From positions 1,054,001-1,118,000 of the forward strand of contig JBMNMS010000001.1 in assembly GCA_050953445.1 (NCBI GenBank): a stretch of DNA of 64,000 nucleotides, read 5' to 3'. The notes beneath the pieces were generated by a model. It was given only the letters and a program-made list of their open reading frames with translations. It ran no database searches and was not told the origin of the DNA. Positions 52,965 through 61,787 of the stretch are shown here, in pieces. Origin of the DNA: JBMNMS01 sp050953445 (GTDB lineage Bacteria; Bacillota; Clostridia; Peptostreptococcales; Anaerovoracaceae). Each line of letters opens with the position of its first letter. The first letter of the stretch is position 1. Both the position numbers and the translations under genes were made by a program.

Positions 52965-53190
52965 AATATCACCTTATAGCTATCTTTATACCATATTAAC
53001 GAGGGGGCAAGGAGTTTTATTTCATTTAAATTAAAAAGTCGTTTGGGGTTGCCCCTTTTTACCATATCGCTTATAGTTGTGTCACAGATATAGAGAGGGA
53101 GGTTGCAAAGAAATTGGCAGTTCTCATGGTGAATGATTGGGACAAACCTTTCTGCATGTAGTAGCCTGACAAAGGGTATGGAGTGGTTGG

Positions 53191-53883
53191 ATGAGTTGGT
53201 ATACATATGTCCTGCGGTGCAAAGATGGCAGCCTTTACACCGGCATTACGACAGATCTTATTCGTCGCTTTAACGAACATCGATGGGGAGGTGGAAAGGG
53301 GGCCAAATACACAGCTTCACACCATCCTATGCAATATGAAGCGGCATGGGAATCCCCCGGCAGATCTCAAGCATTAATATTGGAGGGTCGCATTAAGGCA
53401 CTGACTAAAATGGAAAAGGAAGGATTGATTAGAGGTGTAATGCCGGGCAAGTTTGACATTGATCCTTTCGTGTATAAAAACCTATGGGTAACTCACAAAG
53501 GAGGAATCAATATGTTGTTTATATGTTATCCCCAATGTACCACTTGTCGTAGAGCAAAGTCATACTTGGAAGAGAAGGGGATTCTTTATGACTTTCGTCA
53601 TATCAAAACTGAGAAGCCAACGGAATCTGAGCTGCGGTTATGGCATTCGAAAAGCGGATTGCCATTAAAACGTTTTTTCAACGTTAGCGGCAAACAATAC
53701 AGGGAATTGGAATTATCGAAAAGATTAGACACCTTAAGCGAAGATGAACAGTATTCTTTGTTGGCCACGGATGGTATGCTTGTTAAGCGCCCGATTTTAG
53801 TGGGGGCTGATTCCGTATTGGTCGGATTTAAGGAGTCGGAATGGGAGGAGTTTCTAAAAAAAGAAAGAGGCGAAATAAAGTGA
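53191..53883 (+). CDS. GIY-YIG nuclease-like domain joined in frame to ArsC/Spx-like protein
   Basis: One open frame of 230 residues. Residues 1-85 are a YhbQ-type GIY-YIG domain (WYTYVLRCKDGSLYTGITTD, RRFNEHRWGGGKGAKYT, ALILEGRIKAL). Residues 108-230 are an ArsC/Spx-family thioredoxin-like domain (LFICYPQCTTCRRAKSYLEE with CxxC, GILYDFRHI, KRPILVGADSVLVGF). An internal ATG at 53512 has a strong AAAGGAGG (53497-53504) 7 bases before it, so the second domain can be made alone. Normally these are separate genes; here the stop between them is missing. It is either a true fusion or two genes joined by a small mutation. Confidence 0.85.
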   Translation: MSWYTYVLRCKDGSLYTGITTDLIRRFNEHRWGGGKGAKYTASHHPMQYEAAWESPGRSQALILEGRIKALTKMEKEGLIRGVMPGKFDIDPFVYKNLWVTHKGGINMLFICYPQCTTCRRAKSYLEEKGILYDFRHIKTEKPTESELRLWHSKSGLPLKRFFNVSGKQYRELELSKRLDTLSEDEQYSLLATDGMLVKRPILVGADSVLVGFKESEWEEFLKKERGEIK

Positions 53884-53891
53884 GGAGGAGC

Positions 53892-54416
53892 TTATTGCTC
53901 CTCCTGCCATTTGTTGTACTTTAGTAAATCCTTCATTTCTTTTGGTTTCCGGCGAGGTGGGTAATCTTTGGAGGTGGCATAGCCCACAGGGGTCATGGCA
54001 AAAATTGTGTACTCATCCGGGATGTTAAGTAAATGGCGTACATCATCGGATCTGAATGCACCCATCCAGCACATTCCGAGCCCTAATTCCTCAGCTTCAA
54101 GCAGCATGAAGGAAAGGGCGATAGAGCAGTCTATCGGTCGAACCGGTTGCCCGCATAACATTATTCGTTCATTGTTATAACACATTACCAGGGCTAATGG
54201 GGCCTGCGCAATAAACCTTTGGCTTTCACATGCATCGGCAAGACCTTTCCTTAGCTTTTCATCCGTTACGACTATTATTTTAAAATCTTGTTCCAGCCTG
54301 GCGCCAGGAGCCAGGCGGGCAGCTTCCAGGAGCTGATCAAGTTTCTCCTTTTCCACCGGTGTTGATAGATAGCTTCTCGTGCTTCTCCTTGTTTTTATAG
54401 TCTCCAAAACAGTCAT
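53892..54416 (-). CDS. nitroreductase-family flavoprotein
   Basis: 174 residues. FMN-binding N-terminus (LETIKTRRSTRSYLSTPVEKEKL), LEAARLAPGARLEQDFKIIVV, a central GLGMCWMGAF (about 120) and C-terminal AMTPVGYATSKDYPPRRKP. Members use NAD(P)H to reduce nitro compounds, quinones or flavins, and the substrate is unknown. ATG 54416 with GGGAGGA is preferred over a longer frame starting at 54521. Convergent with the GIY-YIG/ArsC gene. Confidence 0.9.
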   Translation of the reverse strand: MTVLETIKTRRSTRSYLSTPVEKEKLDQLLEAARLAPGARLEQDFKIIVVTDEKLRKGLADACESQRFIAQAPLALVMCYNNERIMLCGQPVRPIDCSIALSFMLLEAEELGLGMCWMGAFRSDDVRHLLNIPDEYTIFAMTPVGYATSKDYPPRRKPKEMKDLLKYNKWQEEQ

Positions 54417-54687
54417 TATAAATCCTCCCATATAGATTCTAAGAAGTGAAACAAATAAGGGGGCTGCGGAATAAAGCCTTCCCCTTGACCCATTATAACC
54501 CGAATGAATGGAAGTATTCAACAGTAGTACTGCTTTGTATGGGTTACTCCGTGATAATGTAGCTATAAATCACAGGGGGATTATGCACCGCCTATTTAGG
54601 GAGAAAATAATTTGCTTTTATTTACATATGGAGTATTCTTTATGTATTATTTCGTGTACAATAAAAAAGATAAAGGAGGTTCTCATT

Positions 54688-55443
54688 ATGATGGAGTTGA
54701 AAAATATTGCTTTGACGGTGGAAGGTGAACGCGGAAAGCTTGATATATTAAAGGATATATCTTTCACCCTTGAAGAGAATAAAATATATGTTATCACTGG
54801 CCCCAATGGAGGAGGCAAGTCTTCGGTAGCAAAAATAATTATGGGGATATATCAGCCTACGGGGGGCGAGATACTATTTAACGGGAAGGATATTACCAAT
54901 CTGGATATTACGCAGCGTGCCAGGATGGGGATAGGATATGCTTTTCAAAATCCGCCCAGATTTAAAGGGATTACGGTAGAGGAGCTGCTATATTTGTCCG
55001 CTGGTAATGACAATATAATTAACCCCTGTTACCTGCTTATGGATGTGGGGCTTTGTGCGCAAGATTATCTTCATCGTGAGGTCAATGCCAGTCTGTCCGG
55101 TGGTGAGTTAAAGAGAATAGAGATAGCTACAATTCTTGCAAGGGACCTGAAGGTTGCAGTTTTCGATGAACCGGAAGCGGGTATAGATTTATGGAGCTTT
55201 CAGAAACTAGCCGAAACATTTAGCAACATCCATGAAAAGTATAACACTACCATAGTTATCATATCCCACCAGGAGAGGATATTAAAGTTGGCAGACGAGG
55301 TCATTTTAATTGCCGATGGACGAGTTGCGGAAATTACCAGTAAGGAAAAGGTGCTGGCGGATATAGTTCGTGAAGATACAGGTTGTCTGTGCAGACAAAA
55401 TTGCGAAAAAGGAGTTGGATTGGATGCTGGATGCAATAGATAA
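54688..55443 (+). CDS. SufC/SmsC-like Fe-S assembly ATPase
   Basis: 251 residues. ABC-type ATPase: Walker A TGPNGGGKSSVAKII (about residue 38), SufC-typical YAFQNPPRFKGITVEELL, signature SLSGGELKRIEIATIL (about 140), Walker B VAVFDEPEAGIDLW and the His switch VIISHQERIL. The Cys-rich tail (GCLCRQNCEKG) is unusual. ATG 54688 follows AAAGGAGG; the frame upstream to 54508 is unlikely to be coding. It overlaps the next gene by 20 bases. With the SufB-like partner it forms a minimal two-gene Fe-S cluster scaffold system. Confidence 0.9.
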   Translation: MMELKNIALTVEGERGKLDILKDISFTLEENKIYVITGPNGGGKSSVAKIIMGIYQPTGGEILFNGKDITNLDITQRARMGIGYAFQNPPRFKGITVEELLYLSAGNDNIINPCYLLMDVGLCAQDYLHREVNASLSGGELKRIEIATILARDLKVAVFDEPEAGIDLWSFQKLAETFSNIHEKYNTTIVIISHQERILKLADEVILIADGRVAEITSKEKVLADIVREDTGCLCRQNCEKGVGLDAGCNR

Positions 55444-56344
55444 GGTATTATTAGAAGAAGTTGCGGATATTAGCGATTTGCCGAAAGGTGCATTTAATAT
55501 TCGTAAAAACGGTGCCGGCCTTGAGAGGGCAACCACAGAAAATATCGATATTATAACGAAGACGGACAAGCAGGGTATTGATGTTATGATAAAGCCGTAT
55601 ACAAAAGGTGAAAGCGTCTATATTCCTGTCATATTATCTGAAAGCGGCGTGAAGGATGTAGTCTATAACACCTTTGATATTGGGGAAGGCTCGGATATTG
55701 TTATAGTTGCAGGGTGTGGTATTCACAATATGGGAGCCCATGAGGCCAGGCATGATGGGATACATGATTTTATCATACGCAAAGGTGCAAGGATGAAATA
55801 TGTGGAAAAACATTATGGAGAAGGCGAGGGGACCGGCATGAATGTGCTTAATCCCAAAACCGTTATAGAGGTTGAAGAAGGCGGGATTGCCGAGCTTGAA
55901 ATGGTGCAGATCAAGGGGGTTGATACCACCATGAGGGATACAGAGGTTATCCTCCATAAAAATGCCAAACTCATAGTTGTGGAGCGCCTCCTAACCGATG
56001 GGGAGCAAATTGCAGAATCCGTTATAAACGTGGATTTAAACGGTGAAGATGCTACGGCACAGATTATTTCCAGATCGGTGGCACAGGATAGGTCAAAACA
56101 GGTTTTTCATCTGAATATGCGTGGTAGGCAACAATGCCGAGGTCATATACAATGTGATTCTATAATAATGGATGATGCACATGTGTCATCTATTCCGGAA
56201 ATTACTGCATACCATTCCGATGCTCAGTTGGTGCATGAGGCTGCTATAGGTAAAATAAACTCTGAGCAATTAACAAAACTGATGTCAATGGGTCTTACCG
56301 AAGAAGAGGCTGAGGATAGAATACTGCAAGGATTTTTGAAGTAA
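55424..56344 (+). CDS. SufB/SufD-like scaffold (SmsB-type)
   Basis: 306 residues, shorter than SufB and of SmsB size. The beta-helix core reads VEKHYGEGEGTGMNVLNPKTVIEVEEGGIAELEMVQIKGVDTT, then the C-terminal helical part MRGRQQCRGHIQCDSIIMDDAHVSSIPEITAY...HEAAIGKINSEQLTKLMSMGLTEEEAE in the SufBD style (Glu and His of the proposed cluster site present). No SufS, SufE or SufU gene is adjacent. The two-gene arrangement matches the SMS system described in anaerobes and archaea. ATG 55424 with AAGGAG upstream. Confidence 0.9.
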   Translation: MLDAIDKVLLEEVADISDLPKGAFNIRKNGAGLERATTENIDIITKTDKQGIDVMIKPYTKGESVYIPVILSESGVKDVVYNTFDIGEGSDIVIVAGCGIHNMGAHEARHDGIHDFIIRKGARMKYVEKHYGEGEGTGMNVLNPKTVIEVEEGGIAELEMVQIKGVDTTMRDTEVILHKNAKLIVVERLLTDGEQIAESVINVDLNGEDATAQIISRSVAQDRSKQVFHLNMRGRQQCRGHIQCDSIIMDDAHVSSIPEITAYHSDAQLVHEAAIGKINSEQLTKLMSMGLTEEEAEDRILQGFLK

Positions 56345-56403
56345 TGAAGTAATATTGAATAGAATGTGTTCAGGCTGTTTCGAAATGGCATCAAATTGAC
56401 ATT

Positions 56404-56431
56404 AAAAACCGTCCTCTAAGGGACGGTTTTT
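56404..56431. terminator. bidirectional terminator after smsCB
   Basis: AAAAACCGTCC (56404-56414) pairs perfectly with GGACGGTTTTT (56421-56431), with A-tract and T-tract on either side, so it can serve both the rightward Fe-S genes and the converging ACT-like gene. Confidence 0.88.
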
Positions 56432-56438
56432 ATGTAGT

Positions 56439-56693
56439 TTAGTTTAAATCGATTAGCTTTGCAGTGATTCCTTCCAATGCATTAAGGTCTTTCATCAGGC
56501 TGTCGATTTCTGCCTGTGTTCCACATGGCTGTAATACGATGAGACCATCGTTGGCACACATTTGCTCGTTGGCCTCATGTAAGCCCAAACGGGATCTTAT
56601 ATTACATCCGTTTTTTGTAAGAGCTTCCTGCAGCTTCAAGGAATTGCTGACTCTATTATCCATTCTAATAGCTATAACATAATAACAAGACAT
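56439..56693 (-). CDS. small ACT/ferredoxin-fold protein, TM1266-like hydrogenase-regulator family
   Basis: 84 residues. The pattern VIAIRMDNRVSNSLKLQEALTKNGCNIRSRLGLHE ... LIVLQPCGTQAEIDSLMKDLNALEGITAKLI matches the beta-alpha-beta-beta-alpha-beta fold of TM1266-type proteins, annotated as iron-only hydrogenase system regulators. ATG 56693 with AGGAGGT is preferred over the frame start at 56768. The function of this family is not well established. The hydrogenase genes are 27 kb away. Confidence 0.7.
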   Translation of the reverse strand: MSCYYVIAIRMDNRVSNSLKLQEALTKNGCNIRSRLGLHEANEQMCANDGLIVLQPCGTQAEIDSLMKDLNALEGITAKLIDLN

Positions 56694-56912
56694 TATAATA
56701 CCTCCTCTAATGTAATAAATTTGGGATCTTTTATTTAGTATAAGGTAATTGATGGAATAATACAACAACCTATTGGTTAAAAGTGCGGATATTCACTCTA
56801 AGCAACCGGGGAACTACCGGGAGCACCATCTTCTGATTGCTCATGGTTAGCCCTTGCCTTGAACAATCAATTTATATTATTATGTAAGTATCAAAACGAA
56901 TGGAGATATGCT

Positions 56913-58304
56913 ATGAAAAAAACATTGGGTGTAGTTATGATGGTTACCATAATATTGTTAGCTTCCTTCCATGTGGGCAATGTGCATGCCCTTGGGTCTA
57001 AGATGGAAAATGATTTGGTTGAAATCAAGACTGCAAAATATGACCAGAGATATTATTATTTTGAGGATAAGGGACATTTTTTTATAAGGAAGATCGATCC
57101 TAATAAATTTGATGAAAAAAAATATATAACATCTTATGACATCCCGGGTGACAAAGGGGTTATACGATACTTTGATTCAGCAAAGAAGATGAAAACCGTT
57201 GAACTGACAGAGGGCCCCATAAATATAAATACTACTATTTTCATTGAAACCGACAGATATAGCATGGTGCTCGGAAAACCCTATATATACAGAAATTTGG
57301 GATATGAAACCATCGAGCATGTAGGGGTCGGTAGTATTTCCGTAAAAAAGATTGCCACCGGATACAATCTCACCTATACATTCAATTTTCAGAAAAACAC
57401 CTTTGGAATAATGTGGGGTGTAGGATCCTACAATAAGCTTTTGGATTTGGAGAACATTAATAATCAAAAGTTATGGGGGAATTATGATTTAGATTATAAC
57501 GCAAGGCTAAGTTATAATGGATATCATTATCGCTCTCCCAATTCATATGTCCCCTCTACAAACAAATCATTTTGGCTCATACCCAGTGATCATCTGGCAA
57601 ATGCTTTGATTGGTACGGGGGGAAGTTTAGCTTCTAATATATTGGGGAATGCCCTTATAAACATAAATTTGTTAAAGATCAATGGGGAAGGATTTATGCC
57701 AACATACCCCAAAAGTACTTGGTTGTATAATGATTACGGTATAGGAGGCGGCTTTTTTGATACCAGATTCAACGGGGATACCATATGCACATACTTGATT
57801 GCGTATAAAAAGTTTGGAAATGAAAAATATAGATCCGCTTACTTAAAAATGGCGGAGTATTACATGAGTCATGGGGAAAAGAATCATTATACAATATCCG
57901 GCAATACAGGCGGAGAAGGGTGGCTGGTGCAAGACTACTATGCTCCTAATGCAAAGAAAACTCTTTGTGCTCTCAACCATCAACTTCAGGCGATAAATGC
58001 ATTTTACAGCTTGTATCTGCAGGAAGGGAATGAAAAATACCTGTGGTTTTCAGATATACTGCTTCAAGGAATTAAAAATAGCAGGAATTTGTGGATGATT
58101 CCCCATGGGGATCTTCATTATGCATATATGGGTAACGGAAAGATGGGAAAAGCTGATTATCCATACTTAACTTATAACGACCTGTATAATGTACAACAAA
58201 AAATAATCCACATAAAAGGAGTGGAGGACCCTGATATCAAAATACTCATGGATCACAAAAGGAAATGGATGGATAAAAACGGGGTTACTCAGTACAAGAA
58301 ATAA
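56913..58304 (+). CDS. exported protein with D-glucuronyl C5-epimerase-like domain
   Basis: 463 residues from ATG 56913, with a Sec signal peptide (TLGVVMMVTIILLASFHVGNVHA, cleavage after about 26). The C-terminal half (about 290-440) resembles the (alpha/alpha) toroid of D-glucuronyl C5-epimerases: GGEGWLVQDYYAPNAKKTLCALNHQLQAINAFYSLYLQ-type region, SRNLWMIPHGDLHYAYMG and YPYLTYNDLYNVQ. The N-terminal half is beta-rich. Likely an extracellular or cell-surface polysaccharide-modifying enzyme, but the substrate is unknown. No lipobox or sortase motif. Confidence 0.65.
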   Translation: MKKTLGVVMMVTIILLASFHVGNVHALGSKMENDLVEIKTAKYDQRYYYFEDKGHFFIRKIDPNKFDEKKYITSYDIPGDKGVIRYFDSAKKMKTVELTEGPININTTIFIETDRYSMVLGKPYIYRNLGYETIEHVGVGSISVKKIATGYNLTYTFNFQKNTFGIMWGVGSYNKLLDLENINNQKLWGNYDLDYNARLSYNGYHYRSPNSYVPSTNKSFWLIPSDHLANALIGTGGSLASNILGNALININLLKINGEGFMPTYPKSTWLYNDYGIGGGFFDTRFNGDTICTYLIAYKKFGNEKYRSAYLKMAEYYMSHGEKNHYTISGNTGGEGWLVQDYYAPNAKKTLCALNHQLQAINAFYSLYLQEGNEKYLWFSDILLQGIKNSRNLWMIPHGDLHYAYMGNGKMGKADYPYLTYNDLYNVQQKIIHIKGVEDPDIKILMDHKRKWMDKNGVTQYKK

Positions 58305-58337
58305 TTACTTTTTAACCAAGTGAGGAGATTTTAACCT

Positions 58338-59330
58338 ATGAAAACCGGAAAGTTAGACAGTAAGTTGTTGGAAGAAATAGTATTTAAATACCTGAAATTT
58401 CGTCGGCCGGAAGTCCTGGTTCGACCGGGGATAGGGGAGGATTGTGCGGTTTTAGATTATGGGGAATATGAATGTGTTTTATCAACTGATCCTATAACGG
58501 GAGCCATCAATAAAATTGGGCATCTTGCTGTTCACATTTCATGCAACGATATAGCATCTAATGGCGTTGAACCTTTGGGTTTACTTTTGGCTATAATGCT
58601 TCCGGAGGGAACCAGCGAGCAGCAGATTGAAGATATAATGAGGCAGGCAGGGGAGACGGCGGAGTTGATGGGTGTTGAAATAATCGGAGGCCATACCGAG
58701 ATTACAGCCTCGGTGAACAAGCCCATAATAGTTTCTACCGCCGTTGGAAAGGCCCTTAAAGGATCTTCGCAAAGTGCAAAGGACATGAAGCCTGGTGATT
58801 ATATATTGGTGACTAAGACCGCAGGTTTGGAGGGGACAGGCATAATTGCCAGCGACTATAGTGAAAGGTTGGAGGGGATTTTAACTCAACAGGAGATGAG
58901 TCACGCTTTGGCTATGTTAGAAAAAGTAAGTGTGGTGAAGGAAGGAGTTATTGCAGGGAGAATAGGGACCTCCGGCATGCATGATGTTACAGAAGGTGGA
59001 CTTTTAGGTGCGATTTGGGAAATGTGTGAAATTTCAGGCCTGGGGGCTGAGATATGGGAGGAAAGAGTGCCGATAGATCCGGTTACGGTGAAGGTTTGCA
59101 ATTACCTTGGCCTTAATCCTTTAAGACTTATATCCAGTGGCTGTATGATGATAGTATCTGATCCGGAAAAGAAAGATGAGATGATAAAGGTGATAGCGAA
59201 TAATGGGATTGAAATCGCCTGCATAGGACGTGTAATGGAAGGGGATTACGGTAGATTGATGCTGAAAAATGGTATGGCTTCGGTTATTACACCCCCCGTT
59301 AGCGATGAACTTTATAAAGTGGTGGTTTAA
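58338..59330 (+). CDS. AIR synthase-related/HypE-like protein
   Basis: 330 residues of the PurM/HypE/ThiL/SelD ATP-binding superfamily: RPGIGEDCAVLDYG, ADPITG-type LSTDPITGAINKIGHLAVHISCNDIASNGVEPLGLL (about 45-85), EIIGGHTEIT (about 115), GTGIIASDY and MHDVTEGGLLGAIWEMCE (about 215). No C-terminal VCGR-type Cys of true HypE is seen, so this is the HypE-like group of unknown substrate found in many clostridia. ATG 58338 with GAGGAG upstream. Confidence 0.85.
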   Translation: MKTGKLDSKLLEEIVFKYLKFRRPEVLVRPGIGEDCAVLDYGEYECVLSTDPITGAINKIGHLAVHISCNDIASNGVEPLGLLLAIMLPEGTSEQQIEDIMRQAGETAELMGVEIIGGHTEITASVNKPIIVSTAVGKALKGSSQSAKDMKPGDYILVTKTAGLEGTGIIASDYSERLEGILTQQEMSHALAMLEKVSVVKEGVIAGRIGTSGMHDVTEGGLLGAIWEMCEISGLGAEIWEERVPIDPVTVKVCNYLGLNPLRLISSGCMMIVSDPEKKDEMIKVIANNGIEIACIGRVMEGDYGRLMLKNGMASVITPPVSDELYKVVV

Positions 59331-59351
59331 TCGTAAAGAAAATCCCGCCAC

Positions 59352-59381
59352 TTGACTTTATTGAATCACATTCGGTATAAT
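59352..59381 (+). promoter_or_regulatory. sigma-A promoter of the SRP RNA
   Basis: TTGACT (59352-59357), 18-base spacer, TATAAT (59376-59381), a strong promoter placed about 8-10 bases before the start of the SRP RNA. Confidence 0.85.
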
Positions 59382-59390
59382 CTATGAGAA

Positions 59391-59550
59391 TGATTGCTTT
59401 TTTGCAGCTTCGCTCGATTCAATGCTGGTTCTGCGCAATAAGAATCTGTGAACCTCGTCAGGTCCGGAAGGAAGCAGCGATAAACGGAGCCCCTTATGTG
59501 CCGCAGATGAGCCTGCTTTGATATTTGGCGAGGCTGCCAAAGAGCAATTT
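59391..59550 (+). ncRNA. ffs: signal recognition particle RNA (4.5S/scRNA type)
   Basis: The universally conserved SRP domain is present: GTGAACCTCGTCAGGTCCGG followed by AAGGAAGCAGCGATAAAC, with flanking complementary arms (GCAGCTTCGC against GCGAGGCTGC and an outer ATTGCTTTTTTGCAGC / GCTGCCAAAGAGCAAT pairing) forming a long hairpin. A T-run follows at 59548-59552. Ends are estimated. Lies just upstream of dnaX, a common order in Firmicutes. Confidence 0.95.
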
Positions 59551-59567
59551 TTCAAAGGAGGCATGTT

Positions 59568-61004
59568 ATGCAACAGGCATTGTACAGGGCTTTTCGTCCT
59601 GAGGTCTTTGAAGAAATATTGGGGCAGGAGCATATCGTTAAAATCTTAAAAAATCAGCTAAAAAGCGGGGCAGTAAGCCACGCTTATCTGTTTTGCGGAA
59701 CCAGAGGTACAGGCAAAACCTCTATTGCCAGGATACTAGCCAAAGGTGTCAATTGCATTGGTAGCGATGCTCACCTGCCATGTGGAAAATGCTCAAATTG
59801 CATATCAATAAAGGAAGGGACCTTTTTAGATGTGATTGAAATCGACGCGGCTTCCCATACGGGGGTAGACAACATAAGGGAGCTGCGGGAAACTGTAAAA
59901 TACCCTCCTATCATAGGCAGATTTAAAACCTATATTATTGATGAAGTTCATATGCTCTCCACCGGTGCATTTAATGCTTTGCTAAAGACATTGGAAGAAC
60001 CGCCGGAGAATGTGATGTTTATTCTTGCAACTACTGAGCCACAAAAATTACCGGCAACTATTATTTCCAGATGTCTACGTCTGGATTTTCGAAGGTTACC
60101 GGAGGGTTTGTTAAGGGATGGCATGAGGCAGATATGCAGGAAACTAGAAGTAAAAATTTCAGACAGTGCCCTGGGGCTTATAGCCGCAAATGCAGACGGA
60201 GCGGCACGGGATGCCTTGTCTCTCCTTGATCAATGTATTTCTACCGGACTAAGGGAGATAACGAGACAGGATGTTTTGGATGTCCTTGGTATATCAGGTG
60301 AGGAAACCTTTATAAGGATGACAGATATGGTAGTGCAGGGGGATGTGGCCGGGGCGATTCTATTTCTTGACGAATCTTTAGCCGGGGGTAAGGATGTGCG
60401 TCTGTTTATGAAGGAATGGATAGCTCACTACAGATCTTTGCTACTGGTTAAGTATGTCAAAAATCCGGAGAGTATGTTGAATCTTTCAGAGGAGAATGTG
60501 GAGAGAATACGAGATCAAAGTGTGGGGATGGATTTGATACGGATTAATGAGGGGATTATTGAAATCTCCAAGGCTCTTTCTGAGGCCAAATGGTCAACGC
60601 AGCCAAGGATATTATTGGAACTATGTATAGTGAGGTTGGCAGAAGCACATGGCGGACCTCGTCATGAAGAGAGGGCGAAGGATAGAAATCTGGACGGAAT
60701 ATGGTGTGCTATAATCGAAGAAGGTGAGGCTCAGAAGGGGAGCTTTAGTCTGATAAGGGCAACTACATTAGATGGGATAGGGGATGAAACTTTCCGGGTA
60801 AAGGCTGACAATCAGGTTTCCATGCGCTTTTTAGAGGAAAACAGGCAGCTTTTGGAAGATCTTATGGAGAAAAGATCAGGCAAAAGACTATCAATGATAT
60901 GCGGCATGGGGAATGAAAATGATATGAAAAAGGGATGTGATCCAGTAGAAGCTATGGCAGAGAATATAGCAAGGCGCTTTGATATCGACGTGGAAATTGA
61001 ATAG
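59568..61004 (+). CDS. dnaX: DNA polymerase III subunit gamma/tau
   Basis: 478 residues. AAA+ clamp-loader motifs: YRAFRPEVFEEILGQEHI, Walker A FCGTRGTGKTSIARILAK (about 40), four zinc-binding Cys (NCIGSDAHLPCGKCSNC, about 62-78), Walker B YIIDEVHMLSTGAFNALLKTLEEPP (about 122-146), sensor 1 ILATTEPQKLP and SRC box IISRCLRLDF. The C-terminal part after residue 360 is shorter than in long tau proteins. It loads the sliding clamp at the fork. AAAGGAGG precedes the ATG. First in the dnaX-ybaB-recR group. Confidence 0.95.
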   Translation: MQQALYRAFRPEVFEEILGQEHIVKILKNQLKSGAVSHAYLFCGTRGTGKTSIARILAKGVNCIGSDAHLPCGKCSNCISIKEGTFLDVIEIDAASHTGVDNIRELRETVKYPPIIGRFKTYIIDEVHMLSTGAFNALLKTLEEPPENVMFILATTEPQKLPATIISRCLRLDFRRLPEGLLRDGMRQICRKLEVKISDSALGLIAANADGAARDALSLLDQCISTGLREITRQDVLDVLGISGEETFIRMTDMVVQGDVAGAILFLDESLAGGKDVRLFMKEWIAHYRSLLLVKYVKNPESMLNLSEENVERIRDQSVGMDLIRINEGIIEISKALSEAKWSTQPRILLELCIVRLAEAHGGPRHEERAKDRNLDGIWCAIIEEGEAQKGSFSLIRATTLDGIGDETFRVKADNQVSMRFLEENRQLLEDLMEKRSGKRLSMICGMGNENDMKKGCDPVEAMAENIARRFDIDVEIE

Positions 61005-61016
61005 GGAGGAAGGCGG

Positions 61017-61355
61017 ATGAAAAAGGTATTGTTTTATGGAATGACAGGTGAAAAAATGTGCTTCCAACACATTTTATTGAATGCTCTTGATCTAAAATCG
61101 GCTGGGACAGAGGTTAAAATAATTTTTGAAGGGGAATCCGTCAAGCTGGTAGGGGTCTTTGAGGAAGAGGGTAATAAATTGTATAGAAGGGCATTGGATG
61201 AAGGATTGATAGCGGGAATCTGCCTGGCCTGTTCAAAGGTGATGGGTGTTTATGAAGTGAATAAGGGCTTCGGGCTTCAAATGTTGGATGATATGTCTGG
61301 TCACGGTGGGATGAAACGCTATATAGAAAATGGTTACGAAGTAATAAGTATGTAG
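61017..61355 (+). CDS. DsrE-like small protein
   Basis: 112 residues, cytoplasmic. The pattern VLFYGMTGEKMCFQHILLNALDLKSAGTEVKIIFEGESVKL followed by GLIAGICLACSKVMG and LQMLDDMSGHGGMKRYIENGYEVISM fits the DsrE/DsrF-like fold; the Cys in ICLAC lies where sulfur-carrying DsrE Cys residues occur, but a role in sulfur transfer is only inferred. It sits unusually between dnaX and ybaB. GGGAGGAAGGCGG precedes the ATG. Confidence 0.75.
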   Translation: MKKVLFYGMTGEKMCFQHILLNALDLKSAGTEVKIIFEGESVKLVGVFEEEGNKLYRRALDEGLIAGICLACSKVMGVYEVNKGFGLQMLDDMSGHGGMKRYIENGYEVISM

Positions 61356-61416
61356 GAGAACAGTACACTAAATTTGTATATTTTATACTGATAAGATGAT
61401 AAAAGGAGAGATAATA

Positions 61417-61779
61417 ATGGGCAGAGGAATGAGAGCAGGAAGGAAGCCGAGTGGTGGCAGCGGGGGGCAGGCTGCGATGCAGAAACAAATGCAACAGTTT
61501 CAGGTGATGCAAAGGAAGATAGAGGAAATGCAAGAGGAGCTTGAAACCAGAGAGGTTACGGCTACAGCCGGAGGGGGAGCTGTCAGCGTAACGGTTAATG
61601 GAGCAAAGATTCTGACGGGAGTTGAATTGAAGCAAGAAGTAGTGGATCCGGACGATATAGAGATGTTACAGGACTTAATTCTCGTGGCTGCAAATGAAGC
61701 GCTTCGTCAAATGGATGAAATATCTGAAAGTGAGATGGCCAAGATAACCGGAGGCTTGAATATTCCGGGAATGGCGTAG
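61417..61779 (+). CDS. nucleoid-associated protein YbaB/EbfC
   Basis: 120 residues. Gly/Ser/Arg-rich N-terminus, then the YbaB core: MQKQMQQFQVMQRKIEEMQEELETREVTATAGGGAVSVTVNG (about 23-70) and PDDIEMLQDLILVAANEAL. A dimeric DNA-binding protein. ATG 61417 with AAAGGAGAG is preferred to 61396. Its usual place is between dnaX and recR. Confidence 0.92.
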   Translation: MGRGMRAGRKPSGGSGGQAAMQKQMQQFQVMQRKIEEMQEELETREVTATAGGGAVSVTVNGAKILTGVELKQEVVDPDDIEMLQDLILVAANEALRQMDEISESEMAKITGGLNIPGMA

Positions 61780-61787
61780 GGAAATAG

